A stretch of DNA of 64,000 nucleotides from Nocardioides sp. Root240. Lineage in GTDB: Bacteria > Actinomycetota > Actinomycetes > Propionibacteriales > Nocardioidaceae. Below the pieces are notes generated by a model. The model was not told where the DNA came from. It did not search any database and saw only the letters and a program-made list of their open reading frames with translations. Below are positions 17,675 to 26,450 of this stretch, one piece after another (the first letter of the stretch is position 1; each line of letters starts with the position of its first letter). The stretch is taken from NCBI RefSeq assembly GCF_001428825.1, contig NZ_LMIT01000002.1, positions 255,024 through 319,023 on the forward strand, given 5' to 3'. The translations under genes and the position numbers were made by a program.

Positions 17675-17689
17675 TGTGCTACGGGCACA
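17675..17689. promoter_or_regulatory. Dyad TGTGC-N5-GCACA between the PucR-type gene and amidase 2
   Basis: The same arms and spacer length as the site at 9875-9889, centred in the divergent intergenic region 17609-17799, 110 bp before the amidase 2 start and 66 bp before the regulator's chosen start. This is a position suited to both autoregulation and control of the amidase 2 operon. The assignment to the PucR-type protein is inference. Confidence 0.6.
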
Positions 17690-17799
17690 TTGTGGCGGGC
17701 CCGCTGCGTTCCTAACGTCGGACGCACCGTGGCCGCTGAGTCGGATCCACGAGCGACGTCGACGCTCAGGTCCGACGTCTAGGGACCTTGGGAGCAGTG

Positions 17800-19248
17800 G
17801 TGAGCGAAATCTGGAAGCTGTCGGCGACGCAGGTGGCCCATGCCATCGCCGAAGGAGATATCAGTTCCCGCGAGGCCGTCGAGGCTTCGCTGGAGCGACT
17901 GGCCCAGGTCGAGCCGCACCTCAACGCATTCAGCGATCACGTCGCTGACGCCGTGAGACACGCAGACGAGGCCGATGTCCGCCGCGCCCGCGGTGAGTCG
18001 CTGGGGGCGTTGCACGGCGTGCCGATCGCAGTCAAGGAGAACCACGATCTCGTCGGGTTCCCCACGACGCACGGGGTGCCGGCGCTGAGGGACGCGGTGC
18101 CCGCTCGACGCAACGGACCACCTGTGGAGCGGTACGTGGAGGCCGGCGCCGTCATCATCGGCCGTACCCGCATGCCACCGTTCGGCCAGCGTTGGACCAC
18201 GCAGAGTGACTTCTACGGTCCTACGCGCAACCCGTACGACCCGTCCGTGACCGCCGGCGGTTCCACGGGCGGCGGCGCCGCGGCCGTTGCGGCTGGTGTG
18301 GTCTCCATCGCTCAAGGCAACGACATGGGTGGGTCCCTGCGCTACCCGGCTTCGGTCTGCGGCGTGACGGCCCTTCGCCCCACGGTGAGGAAGGTGCCGT
18401 GGTGGACCTCCGGCGAGAACGAGGGCATCCGACTCGCCTCGCGTGAGTTCCTGGTCGATGGCCCGCTCGCTCGCAATGTCGCAGACCTGCGACTTGCGTT
18501 GTCGGTCATCGCCCGTCCTGACGCGCGGGACCCCGAGGCGACCCCCGGACACGCGCTCCCCGCCACCGACTCGCCTCGTATCGGTGTGGTGGTCGATCCC
18601 GGGGACATGCCCTTCGCGGGAGCGAGCTCGCCCGAGGTCGATGCGTCGCTCCGCGCCGCCGCCGCGACCCTGCGCTCCTGTGGTTACGAGGTCGATGAGA
18701 TCTCCGTCCCCGCGCTGGGCGAGGCCGCCGGGCTCTGGTTGCAGATGACCTTCGAGGACTACGGCGTGGCCTCATTCGCGTCCGAGCTCGACGCGTTCGG
18801 CGACGACGGCATGCGCTTCAAGTGGAACGCGGTCACACGTCTCGTACGGGAGGAGTTCGGTGACCGCAGCCTCGAGGGGTACCTCGCCGCGGTCCAGCGA
18901 CGCTCGTTGCTGCGCCGGACGATCTCGGAGTTGATGGTCGACTATCCCGTCCTGCTGCTTCCCAACTCGGGGGAGGAGCCGTTCGGGCTGGGCGGTGACG
19001 TGACCAGCCTCGACAGGGTGAGGGAGCTCCTGCGCAGCCAGTGGCCGAGCCTGTCCGTCCCCTTCATGGCGCTCCCCGGTGTCGGTCTGGCCACCCAGCC
19101 TCGGGCCGGCCGGGCGCCCCTGGGTGTCCACCTCATCGGTCGCGCCTTCGACGAGGAGACGATCCTGCGGGTGGCCGAGCAGATCGAGGCCACCACGTCG
19201 TTCGGTGAACCCGTCGACCCCGTCCTTCCCGTCGGTTCGCGGTCGTGA
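17800..19248 (+). CDS. Amidase (amidase signature family), paralogue 2
   Basis: A 482-residue paralogue of the product of 10036-11481, similar along its whole length. The triad falls at the same positions: Lys79 (IAVKENHD), cis-Ser155 (GGSTGGG) and Ser179 (DMGGSLR). GTG at 17800 was chosen because GGGAG at 17790-17794 is spaced correctly and the start aligns with the paralogue; GTG 17797 and TTG 17788 are also in frame. It begins the second operon and overlaps the aldehyde dehydrogenase by 4 bp. Two closely related amidases in one cluster suggest two successive amide bonds, two stereoisomers or two chain lengths of one substrate class. Confidence 0.9.
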   Translation: MSEIWKLSATQVAHAIAEGDISSREAVEASLERLAQVEPHLNAFSDHVADAVRHADEADVRRARGESLGALHGVPIAVKENHDLVGFPTTHGVPALRDAVPARRNGPPVERYVEAGAVIIGRTRMPPFGQRWTTQSDFYGPTRNPYDPSVTAGGSTGGGAAAVAAGVVSIAQGNDMGGSLRYPASVCGVTALRPTVRKVPWWTSGENEGIRLASREFLVDGPLARNVADLRLALSVIARPDARDPEATPGHALPATDSPRIGVVVDPGDMPFAGASSPEVDASLRAAAATLRSCGYEVDEISVPALGEAAGLWLQMTFEDYGVASFASELDAFGDDGMRFKWNAVTRLVREEFGDRSLEGYLAAVQRRSLLRRTISELMVDYPVLLLPNSGEEPFGLGGDVTSLDRVRELLRSQWPSLSVPFMALPGVGLATQPRAGRAPLGVHLIGRAFDEETILRVAEQIEATTSFGEPVDPVLPVGSRS

Positions 19249-20774
19249 GCAGAGGAGCGCCGGTGGAGGATCGCGGGGGCGACCTGTCGGCGGAAACGGT
19301 CGCTGTCCACGGCGTCGCTGTGCCCAGCGGTCTTCTGATCGGCGGGGGCTGGAGAGCAGCGAGCGACGGTGCCACGTTGGCTGTGGTCAATCCGGCCGCC
19401 GAGTCCGTCATCGCGAGGGTGGCCGACGGCACCGCACGGGACGGGGTCGCGGCGGCGCGCGCCGCCGCGCGGGCGCAGGAGGGATGGTCGTCGACGGCCC
19501 CTCGTGACCGCTCGGACATCCTGCACCGCTCTTTCGTGGCGATGATGGAGCGGCAAGAAGAGCTCGCTCTGGTCATCACGCTCGAGATGGGCAAGCCGCT
19601 GGCCGAGGCGCGTGGCGAGGTGGCGTACGCGGCAGAGTTCTTCCGCTGGTTCGCTGAGGAAGCGGTGAGGATCGACGGCGGGTACGCCCGACGTCCCGAC
19701 GGCCTGGCCAAGACCATCGTGCTGCGGCAGCCCGTCGGACCGTGCCTGCTGATCACGCCCTGGAACTTCCCGCTCGCCATGGGCGCCAGGAAGATCGGGC
19801 CTGCCGTCGCCGCCGGATGCACGATGGTCCTCAAGCCCGCGCCGCAGACGCCGCTCTCCAGTCTCCTTCTCGCCTCGATCCTGCAGGAAGCTGGTTTGCC
19901 CGACGGCGTGCTGAACGTCGTCACGACCTCCAGGGCGAGTGAGGTGGTCGGGCCGATCCTGACGGGTGGGGAGATCCGCAAGCTGTCGTTCACCGGCTCG
20001 ACGCAGGTCGGAAAGATCCTCCTGGGGCAGGCTGCGGAGAAGGTCGTGCGCAGCTCGCTGGAGCTGGGTGGGAACGCTCCCTTCCTGGTCATGGCCGACG
20101 CAGATCTCGATGTGGCGGTCGAGGCCGCCGTCCAGGCGAAGATGCGCAACATGGGGGAGGCGTGCACGGCCGCCAACCGCTTCTACGCCCACGCCGCGAT
20201 CAGCGAGGAGTTCTCGACGAGGCTGGCTGATCGGCTCTCGGCGATGCAGGTCGGCGACGGGCTCGTCGATGGCGTGCAGGTCGGGCCGATGATCGATGCG
20301 GCCGGGCGCGACAAGGTGCTCGGGTTGATGGCGGACGCGGTTGGACGGGGGGCCCGGATCGTCGCGGGAGGCAGTGCTCCTGAGGGGCCCGGGTTCTTCG
20401 TCGAGCCGACCGTCCTGGTCGACGTTCCGGCGGACTCGGAGCTGCTCGCCACGGAGATCTTCGGGCCGGTGGCGGCGATCCAGACGTTCGAGACCGTCGA
20501 GGAGGTGATGCGCGCGGCCAATGGCACGGAGTGGGGACTGGCCGGCTACGTGATGACCCAGGACGTCGATCTCGCGTTCGAGATCAGCGAGAAGCTCGAG
20601 GTCGGGATGGTCGGGCTCAACGCCGGTGTCGTCTCTGACCCTTCGGCCCCCTTCGGTGGGATCAAGCAGTCCGGTCTCGGGCGTGAAGGCGGGCGCGTGG
20701 GCATCGACGAGTTCCTCGACACCAAGTACATCTCCATGCCGGTCCGGGAGGGCGCCCGACTGCCTGCTCCCTGA
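19245..20774 (+). CDS. NAD(P)-dependent aldehyde dehydrogenase (semialdehyde dehydrogenase-like)
   Basis: A 509-residue aldehyde dehydrogenase with catalytic Cys307 (GEACTAANR) and general base Glu273 (LELGGNAP). Cofactor segments include PWNFPLAMGARKIGPAVAAG and KLSFTGSTQVGK. The overall motif pattern is closest to succinate-semialdehyde dehydrogenases (GabD type). It overlaps the amidase 2 stop by 4 bp (GTGA), so translation is coupled. The first 25 residues or so before GLLIGGGWR are not family-typical, and the true start could be internal. In context it would oxidise the semialdehyde made by the class III aminotransferase to a carboxylic acid. Confidence 0.92.
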   Translation: MSRGAPVEDRGGDLSAETVAVHGVAVPSGLLIGGGWRAASDGATLAVVNPAAESVIARVADGTARDGVAAARAAARAQEGWSSTAPRDRSDILHRSFVAMMERQEELALVITLEMGKPLAEARGEVAYAAEFFRWFAEEAVRIDGGYARRPDGLAKTIVLRQPVGPCLLITPWNFPLAMGARKIGPAVAAGCTMVLKPAPQTPLSSLLLASILQEAGLPDGVLNVVTTSRASEVVGPILTGGEIRKLSFTGSTQVGKILLGQAAEKVVRSSLELGGNAPFLVMADADLDVAVEAAVQAKMRNMGEACTAANRFYAHAAISEEFSTRLADRLSAMQVGDGLVDGVQVGPMIDAAGRDKVLGLMADAVGRGARIVAGGSAPEGPGFFVEPTVLVDVPADSELLATEIFGPVAAIQTFETVEEVMRAANGTEWGLAGYVMTQDVDLAFEISEKLEVGMVGLNAGVVSDPSAPFGGIKQSGLGREGGRVGIDEFLDTKYISMPVREGARLPAP

Positions 20775-20814
20775 GCATCCACGGTGGCGTCGAAGGAGTC
20801 GCCATCCCTATTTA

Positions 20815-20837
20815 CCGAAACGATCGATTCGGATACT
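20815..20837 (+). promoter_or_regulatory. Palindrome overlapping a possible promoter before the amidohydrolase gene
   Basis: An 18-bp near-perfect palindrome (CCGAA, A, CGATCG, A, TTCGG) at 20815-20832 is followed immediately by GATACT (20832-20837), which resembles a -10 box; TTTACC at 20811-20816 is a weak -35 at 15-bp spacing. The position, 30 bp before the start codon, suits a repressor site. It does not resemble the TGTGC-N5-GCACA dyad, so this gene may have separate control. Confidence 0.35.
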
Positions 20838-20867
20838 TTTGCGTGACACCCTGACCTAGGAGACGAC

Positions 20868-22253
20868 ATGACGAACCGAGCAACAGCCATCACCGGCGTG
20901 ACCCTGATCGATGGGACCGGACGCCAGCCCATCACCCCGGCGACGGTCGTCTTCGAGGGTGATCGCATCATCGCGGCCGGCCGCGAAGCCGACGTGGTTC
21001 TCCCCCCGGAAGCGACACTGGTCGACGGCGTCGGCAAGTGGCTGATCCCGGGCTTCGTGAACGGCAACGTGCACCTCCTCGACGCCTGGATGTTCATGAT
21101 CGGGCCGGGGACCATCGAGTACCTGGCACGGTGGGAAGGCCGCTTCGTCGAGGTGATCGAGGAAGCCGCCCAGCTCGTGCTGCGCAACGGAGTGACGACC
21201 GTGTTCGACACCTACAACGCTGTGGACCACGTTCTCGCCGCCCGCGACCGCATCAACGCCGGGACGTCGCAAGGAGCTCGGATCTTCGCGGCGGGTGCCA
21301 TTGTCGGCATGGGTGGGCCCTTCAGTGCCGACTTCCACTTCGCGGGCCGCCGAGCCGCCTCGCAGTCGTTCGTCAACCGCATCGACGAGGCTTTCGAGGC
21401 GGGAGTGGGCCACCAGCTCAGCACCCTTCCCCGTGCCGAGGTCCGCGCGCGGGTGCGGGACTACCTCGCCCGTGGCGTGGACCTGCTCAAGATCGCGGTG
21501 AGCGACCACATCTTCATGAACGTGGGCTTCGACCGGTCCTACCAGACATTCAGCCGCGAGGTGCTCGACGTGATCGTCGAAGAGGCCCGCTATGCCGAGG
21601 TGCCGGTCCTCACCCACAGCCTGTCAGTCGAGTCGCTCGACACCTCGGTCCAGCTGGGGGCAGACGTTCTGATCCACGCCAATTACACGATGGGTCAGCC
21701 CTACCCGCACGAGCTCGTGGACCGGATCGCGGCGAGCGACTCGTGGGCAGAGCTGCAGACGATCCACGCCGACCACACGAAGGGGCTCGAGGCGGCAGGG
21801 AACTGGGCCGCGCAGCTCGGCGGGGGAGCGTACGCGGAGAACGAGCGGGTCCTCATCGGCGCCAACGCCAAGATCATCATGGGTACCGACGCCGGCTGTC
21901 CCAGTGTCGACCACCTCGCGGACCTCACCCCGGCTGAGCGGGACGACCGTCCGTGGACGATCGGAGGTGACCACTTCCACTGGACCCAGTCGATGGTGGA
22001 GAAGGGCATGTCGACTCTCGAAGCCATCTCGGCTGCGACGCTGAACGTGGCCAAGGCCTACCGGAAGGACGAGCTGATCGGCTCGGTGGAGGTCGGCAAG
22101 ATCGCTGACCTCGTTCTCCTCGACGCCAGCCCCGTCGATGACATCCGCAATCTCCGAGCCATCAACACCGTCTTCCAGGGCGGTCGGGCGGTCGACCGCG
22201 AGAGTCTCCCGACTCAGGCCCTGGTGACGGCGCATCCCCGCGCCATCGGCTGA
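20868..22253 (+). CDS. Metal-dependent amidohydrolase (imidazolonepropionase/prolidase-like)
   Basis: A 461-residue amidohydrolase-superfamily protein, with an N- and C-terminal small beta domain (VTLIDGTGRQPI and GSVEVGKIADLVLLDASP) around a TIM barrel. Likely metal ligands are His69, a probably carboxylated Lys208 (LLKIAVSD), His250 (LTHSLS), His270 (IHANYT) and Asp341 (GTDAG). The first residue of the normal HxH motif is Asn67 (NGNVHL). Shine-Dalgarno AGGAG is at 20858-20862. The gene lies 93 bp after the aldehyde dehydrogenase and has its own candidate promoter. It could open a cyclic amide or cleave an N-acyl or dipeptide bond in the same pathway; the substrate is unknown. Confidence 0.85.
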   Translation: MTNRATAITGVTLIDGTGRQPITPATVVFEGDRIIAAGREADVVLPPEATLVDGVGKWLIPGFVNGNVHLLDAWMFMIGPGTIEYLARWEGRFVEVIEEAAQLVLRNGVTTVFDTYNAVDHVLAARDRINAGTSQGARIFAAGAIVGMGGPFSADFHFAGRRAASQSFVNRIDEAFEAGVGHQLSTLPRAEVRARVRDYLARGVDLLKIAVSDHIFMNVGFDRSYQTFSREVLDVIVEEARYAEVPVLTHSLSVESLDTSVQLGADVLIHANYTMGQPYPHELVDRIAASDSWAELQTIHADHTKGLEAAGNWAAQLGGGAYAENERVLIGANAKIIMGTDAGCPSVDHLADLTPAERDDRPWTIGGDHFHWTQSMVEKGMSTLEAISAATLNVAKAYRKDELIGSVEVGKIADLVLLDASPVDDIRNLRAINTVFQGGRAVDRESLPTQALVTAHPRAIG

Positions 22254-22408
22254 AGCCCATCAGGGCGGGTTCGCGATCGCGCCGACCGCTGCGTGGGTGA
22301 TCCGAGTCTGGGCTGCTGCGCGTGCAGGTGACATGCGACTCGGTTCTGCGTGGCGTTGAGCGGCGGAGTGACGCATGGCGGCTCGCGGCACATCTTGCTG
22401 CGAATGGG

Positions 22409-22438
22409 CGATGGCCCCGGGGAGTCCCGGGGCCATCG
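22409..22438. terminator. Hairpin terminator between amidohydrolase and glnA
   Basis: Perfect 13-bp arms (CGATGGCCCCGGG at 22409-22421, complement at 22426-22438) with loop GAGT. It lies 37 bp after the glnA stop on the minus strand and 156 bp after the amidohydrolase stop on the plus strand, so it can serve both. There is no strong T-run, as is usual in high-GC actinomycetes. The rest of 22254-22474 contains nothing else I can name. Confidence 0.7.
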
Positions 22439-22487
22439 ATCGACCGAATATGAGTAATCCGATCAACTAGCGAACTAAATGTCGTAA
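22409..22487 (-). repeat. glnA 3' end and terminator (proximal repeat)
   Basis: This is the functional copy of the repeat also seen at 2737-2816: a near-identical hairpin, then 49 ungapped aligned bases ending inside the last glnA codons (YYDI-stop). Both copies run in the same direction and bracket about 19.7 kb of accessory genes. The divergence of the non-hairpin part suggests that any event that made the two copies is old or used a donor with a related glnA. Confidence 0.6.
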
Positions 22488-23896
22488 TACAGCTCGAACT
22501 CGTGCGGGTGCGGCCGCAGCTGCACCGGCGCGATCTCGTTGGCGCGCTTGAAGTCCACCCAGGTCTCGATGAGGTCGGGGGTGAACACGTTGCCGACGGT
22601 GAGGAAGTCGTGGTCCTCCTCGAGCGCGTCGAGCACGGCGCCGAGCGAGGTCGGCACCTGGGCGATCTCGGCCATCTCGTCCGGCGGGAGCTCGTAGATG
22701 TCCTTGTCGATCGGGGCGGCGGGCTCGGTCTTGTTCTGGATGCCGTCGAGGCCGGCGAGCATCAGGGCCGAGAAGGCGAGGTACGGGTTCGCCGACGGGT
22801 CGGGGAAGCGGGTCTCGATGCGCTTGGCCTTGGGGTTCGTGCCCGTGATCGGGATGCGGACCGAGGCGGAGCGGTTGCGCGAGGAGTAGACCAGCGAGAT
22901 CGGGGCCTCGTAGCCGGGGACCAGGCGGTGGTAGGAGTTCACCGTCGGGTTGGTGAAGGCCAGCAGGGCCGGGGCGTGCTGGAGGATGCCGCCGATGTAC
23001 CAGCGGGCCATGTCGGAGAGGCCGCCGTAGCCGGTCTCGTCGTAGAAGAGCGGTGAGCCGTCCTTCCAGAGGGACTGGTGGACGTGCATGCCGGAGCCGT
23101 TGTCACCGAAGATCGGCTTCGGCATGAAGGTGACCGACTTGCCCTGCTCCCAGGCGGTGTTCTTGATGAGGTACTTGAACTTCATCACGTCGTCCGCGGC
23201 CTTGAGCAGCGTGTCGAAGCGGTAGTTGATCTCCGCCTGGCCAGCGGTGCCGACCTCGTGGTGGGCGCGCTCCACCTGGAGACCGCAGAGCTCGAGGTTC
23301 TTGACCATGTCGGCGCGCAGGTCGCTGTAGTGGTCGTAGGGCTCGACGGGGAAGTAGCCACCCTTGAGGCGGGTCTTGTAGCCCTTGTTGTTCTCCTCCT
23401 CCTTGCCCGAGTTCCACCAGCCCTCGACGGAGTCGATGTGGTAGTAGCCCTCGTTGACGCCAGTGGAATACCGGACGTTGTCGAAGATGTAGAACTCGGC
23501 CTCGGGGGCGAAGAAGGCGGTGTCCGCGATGCCCGTGGAGGAGAGGTACGCCAGCGCCTTCTTCGCGATGTTGCGCGGGTCGCGGGAGTAGGCCTCGCCC
23601 GTGATCGGGTCGTGGATGAAGAAGTTGACGTTGAGCGTCTTGGCCTTGCGGAACGGGTCGAGGTAGGCCGTCGTCGGGTCGGGGTAGAGCTGCATGTCCG
23701 ACTCGTTGATGGCCTGGAAGCCTCGGATCGAGGAGCCGTCGAAGCCCAGGCCGTCGTCGAAGACGGACTGGTCGAAGGACGAGGTCGGCACCGTGAAGTG
23801 CTGCATGATGCCGGGCAGGTCACAGAAACGGACATCGATCATCTCGACGCCCTCGTCCTTGATGAACTTGAGCAGCTCTTCGCTGTTGTTGAACAT
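22475..23896 (-). CDS. glnA: Glutamine synthetase type I
   Basis: A 473-residue type I enzyme that condenses ammonia and glutamate to glutamine with ATP; it acts as a dodecamer in the cytoplasm. Signature segments are [56 protein letters not shown] and the C-terminal FELYYDI. Tyr in DIYELPPDE is the adenylylation site used by GlnE in actinobacteria, so post-translational control is likely. AAGGAGG lies just before the ATG on the minus strand. A double GlnR-like box lies 110-147 bp upstream. It is downstream of, and on the same strand as, a type III enzyme, which is an unusual pairing. Confidence 0.97.
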   Translation of the reverse strand: MFNNSEELLKFIKDEGVEMIDVRFCDLPGIMQHFTVPTSSFDQSVFDDGLGFDGSSIRGFQAINESDMQLYPDPTTAYLDPFRKAKTLNVNFFIHDPITGEAYSRDPRNIAKKALAYLSSTGIADTAFFAPEAEFYIFDNVRYSTGVNEGYYHIDSVEGWWNSGKEEENNKGYKTRLKGGYFPVEPYDHYSDLRADMVKNLELCGLQVERAHHEVGTAGQAEINYRFDTLLKAADDVMKFKYLIKNTAWEQGKSVTFMPKPIFGDNGSGMHVHQSLWKDGSPLFYDETGYGGLSDMARWYIGGILQHAPALLAFTNPTVNSYHRLVPGYEAPISLVYSSRNRSASVRIPITGTNPKAKRIETRFPDPSANPYLAFSALMLAGLDGIQNKTEPAAPIDKDIYELPPDEMAEIAQVPTSLGAVLDALEEDHDFLTVGNVFTPDLIETWVDFKRANEIAPVQLRPHPHEFELYYDI

Positions 23897-24005
23897 TCGT
23901 TCCTCCTTGGCGCGCTTCCGGTGCGGGCCATGTCAGCGGGTGACGGTCGGGGCCGGCGGCGCTCCGTCGCGTCGCTTCTCCTGCCAGCAACCTACCGAAC
24001 AGGCC

Positions 24006-24043
24006 GTTTCCCGGCCGTCACTGGATTGTTTCCGCCATGTAAC
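24006..24043 (-). promoter_or_regulatory. Double GlnR-type box upstream of glnA
   Basis: Read on the minus strand, the order is GTTAC-N6-GAAAC-N6-GTGAC-N6-GAAAC. This fits the actinobacterial GlnR consensus gTnAc-N6-GaAAc in two copies at 22-bp period, as known for Streptomyces glnA. The boxes end 110 bp upstream of the glnA start codon. The match is exact at all conserved positions, so nitrogen-dependent control of glnA by GlnR is a strong inference. Confidence 0.85.
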
Positions 24044-24063
24044 AAGATGCCCAACGCCGAGCA

Positions 24064-24092
24064 GCCGGGCGCCCGCCATGCGGGCACCCGGC
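24064..24092 (-). terminator. Hairpin downstream of the type III glutamine synthetase gene
   Basis: Arms of 13 bp with one mismatch (GCCGGGCGCCCGC at 24064-24076 against 24080-24092) around the loop CAT, beginning 19 bp after the stop codon on the minus strand. No T-run follows. It separates this gene from the GlnR boxes and promoter of glnA. Confidence 0.65.
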
Positions 24093-24110
24093 TGGCCGGA
24101 TCGATCACGA

Positions 24111-26288
24111 TCAGCGGATGAAGAGCATCTCCTGGTACGTCGGGAGCGGCCACAGGTCGTCGGCGATGAAGGTCTCGATCGCGTCGGCGGCCTCGCGGAT
24201 CTGGAGCATGGCCGGCAGCACCGCGTCGCGGTAGTACGTCGCCTCGGCCAGGCCCTCGTGGTCGTGGTCGCCCGCCTTGGCAGCGTCGAGTGCGGCGACG
24301 CCGGCACGCAGCGCGGCGATCATCTCGGTGACGGTCACCAGGTCGGTGGTGTCGGGCTCGATGCCGGCAGCCTTGAGGGCGGCGGCGTTCGTGGCGAGCT
24401 CGGTCTGGTAGCGCACCGCGGCCGGGAGGATCGTCGTCTTGGCGATCTCGCCGGTCAGGTTCGCCTCGACGTTGACCGTCATGACGTACTGCTCGACACC
24501 GACCTCGAAGCGCGACTCGAGCTCGGCCTCGCTGAAGACGCCGTACGTCGAGAAGAGCTTCTTGGCCTCGGGGGTCTGGTACTCGGGGAGCGCGTCGACC
24601 GTCGTACGGAGGTTCTTCAGGCCCCGCTTCTCGGCCTCGGCGTGCCACTCCTCGGAGTAGCCGTTGCCGTTGAAGACGACCGCGCCGTGCTGCTCCATGA
24701 CCTTGGCCAGGACCGACTGGACGGCGTCGTTGAAGTCCGCGCCGGCGCTGACCGCGGCCTCGATCTCGGTGGCGAGGTAGTCCAGCGCCTCGGCCATGAT
24801 CGTGTTGATGATGACCATCGGGGCGGCGACGGTCTGGTTCGAGCCGGCGGCGCGAAACTCGAAGCGGTTGCCGGTGAAGGCCATCGGCGAGGTGCGGTTG
24901 CGGTCGCCGGCGTCCTTGGTGAGGTCGGGCAGCGTGTCGACGCCGACCGACAGGACGCCCTTCTGCTTCGACGACGTGGCGCCGCCCTTGGCGATCTGCT
25001 CGAAGACGTCCTGCAGCTGGTCGCCGAGGAAGATCGAGATGATGGCCGGCGGGGCCTCGTTGGCGCCGAGGCGGTGGTCGTTGCCGGCCGAGGCGATCGA
25101 GAGGCGGAGCAGGCCGCCGTACAGGTGGACGGCGCGGATCACGGCCGCGCAGAACACGAGGAACTGCGCGTTGTCGTGCGGGTTGTCGCCGGGGCTGAGG
25201 AAGTTGCCCTGGTTGCCGTTGCCGAACGAGAAGTTCACGTGCTTGCCGGACCCGTTGACGCCGGCGAACGGCTTCTCGTGGAACAGGCACTCCATGCCGT
25301 GCTGCTTGGCGATCGACCGGAAGGTCGACATCAGCAGCTGCTGGTGGTCCGAGGCGAGGTTCGCGCGCTCGAAGACCGGGGCGATCTCGAACTGGCCGGG
25401 CGCGACCTCGTTGTGGCGGGTCTTGGCCGGGACGCCGAGCTTGAACAGGGCTCGCTCGGTGTCGTGCATGAAGCCGAGGACGCGCTCCGGGATGGCACCG
25501 AAGTAGTGGTCGTCGAACTCCTGGCCCTTCGGCGGCTTGGCGCCGAAGAGCGTGCGACCGGCGTTGAGCAGGTCGGGGCGGGAGTTCACGAACGAGGTGT
25601 CGACCAGGAAGTACTCCTGCTCCGGACCGCAGTAGGACACGACCTTGTCGATGTCCTCGTGGCCGAAGAGGGCGAGCACGCGCTGGGCCTGCTCGGACAT
25701 GGCGTTCTGCGAGCGCAGCAGCGGGGTCTTGTGGTCGAGGGCCTCACCGGTCATCGAGACGAAGATGGTCGGGATGCACAGGGTGTTGCCGTTGGGGTTC
25801 TCGAGGATGTACGCCGGCGACTGGACGTCCCAGCCGGTGTAGCCGCGCGCCTCGAAGGTGGCCCGGATGCCGCCGTTGGGGAACGAGCTCGCGTCGGGCT
25901 CGCCCTGGACGAGGGTCTTGCCGGAGAACTCCCAGACCGCCGTACCGTCGCCGACGGGCTCCATGAACGAGTCGTGCTTCTCGGCGGTGAGGCCGGTCAG
26001 CGGGTAGAAGACGTGGGCGTAGTGCGTCACGCCCTTCTCCATCGCCCAGTCCTTCATCGCCGAGGCGACGATGTCGGCGACGGCGGGGTCGAGCTTCTCG
26101 CCCTTCTGGATGGTCGCGGCGACCGACTTGAACACCGACTTGGGCAGGCGCTTCTGCATCACCGCGAGGGAGAAGACGTTCTCGCCGTAGATGGCGCCGG
26201 TCTTCTCGGCGGCGTCGAAGAACGCAGCCGGGGCCACAGTGGCCTCGATCTCGCGGATCGCGCCGAGGCGGGTCGGGTTCGCAGTCAT
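24111..26288 (-). CDS. glnN: Glutamine synthetase type III
   Basis: A 725-residue protein, the normal length for GSIII (type I is about 470). Distinctive segments are [70 protein letters not shown], and [14 protein letters not shown]. The ATG at 26288 has AGGAG shortly upstream on the minus strand; the frame is open further up, but that region contains the GlnR-like site. It probably forms a double hexamer and serves ammonia assimilation under a different nitrogen state from GlnA. It lacks the type I adenylylation loop, so GlnE control is not expected. The symbol follows cyanobacterial and Bacteroides use. Confidence 0.93.
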   Translation of the reverse strand: MTANPTRLGAIREIEATVAPAAFFDAAEKTGAIYGENVFSLAVMQKRLPKSVFKSVAATIQKGEKLDPAVADIVASAMKDWAMEKGVTHYAHVFYPLTGLTAEKHDSFMEPVGDGTAVWEFSGKTLVQGEPDASSFPNGGIRATFEARGYTGWDVQSPAYILENPNGNTLCIPTIFVSMTGEALDHKTPLLRSQNAMSEQAQRVLALFGHEDIDKVVSYCGPEQEYFLVDTSFVNSRPDLLNAGRTLFGAKPPKGQEFDDHYFGAIPERVLGFMHDTERALFKLGVPAKTRHNEVAPGQFEIAPVFERANLASDHQQLLMSTFRSIAKQHGMECLFHEKPFAGVNGSGKHVNFSFGNGNQGNFLSPGDNPHDNAQFLVFCAAVIRAVHLYGGLLRLSIASAGNDHRLGANEAPPAIISIFLGDQLQDVFEQIAKGGATSSKQKGVLSVGVDTLPDLTKDAGDRNRTSPMAFTGNRFEFRAAGSNQTVAAPMVIINTIMAEALDYLATEIEAAVSAGADFNDAVQSVLAKVMEQHGAVVFNGNGYSEEWHAEAEKRGLKNLRTTVDALPEYQTPEAKKLFSTYGVFSEAELESRFEVGVEQYVMTVNVEANLTGEIAKTTILPAAVRYQTELATNAAALKAAGIEPDTTDLVTVTEMIAALRAGVAALDAAKAGDHDHEGLAEATYYRDAVLPAMLQIREAADAIETFIADDLWPLPTYQEMLFIR

Positions 26289-26377
26289 GGAAACTCCTGG
26301 TGTTCGTGGCAGAGGTGGTCGGCAAGCGACCCACGCCTGAACGGTAGGTGGCCCAGATTTCGCCCGATTGCCCAATT

Positions 26378-26393
26378 GTTTCGGGGATGTAAC
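26378..26393 (-). promoter_or_regulatory. GlnR-type box upstream of the type III glutamine synthetase gene
   Basis: On the minus strand it reads GTTAC-N6-GAAAC, exactly the GlnR half-array and the same pattern as the first box before glnA. A second, degenerate copy (GAAAT in place of GAAAC) may follow about 21 bp further toward the gene. The site is 90 bp upstream of the start codon and also lies 58 bp before the divergent RDD gene. Confidence 0.75.
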
Positions 26394-26450
26394 AGGTTCG
26401 CCGAGGAGTGTGGCGCCGGTCACTCCAGGGCCTCGTTTACGCTTGCGGCC

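Noticed and set aside
17715..17778. Inverted repeat ACGTCGGA/TCCGACGT before amidase 2
   Set aside because: The 8-bp arms are 48 bp apart and no counterpart exists before amidase 1; easily expected by chance in GC-rich DNA.
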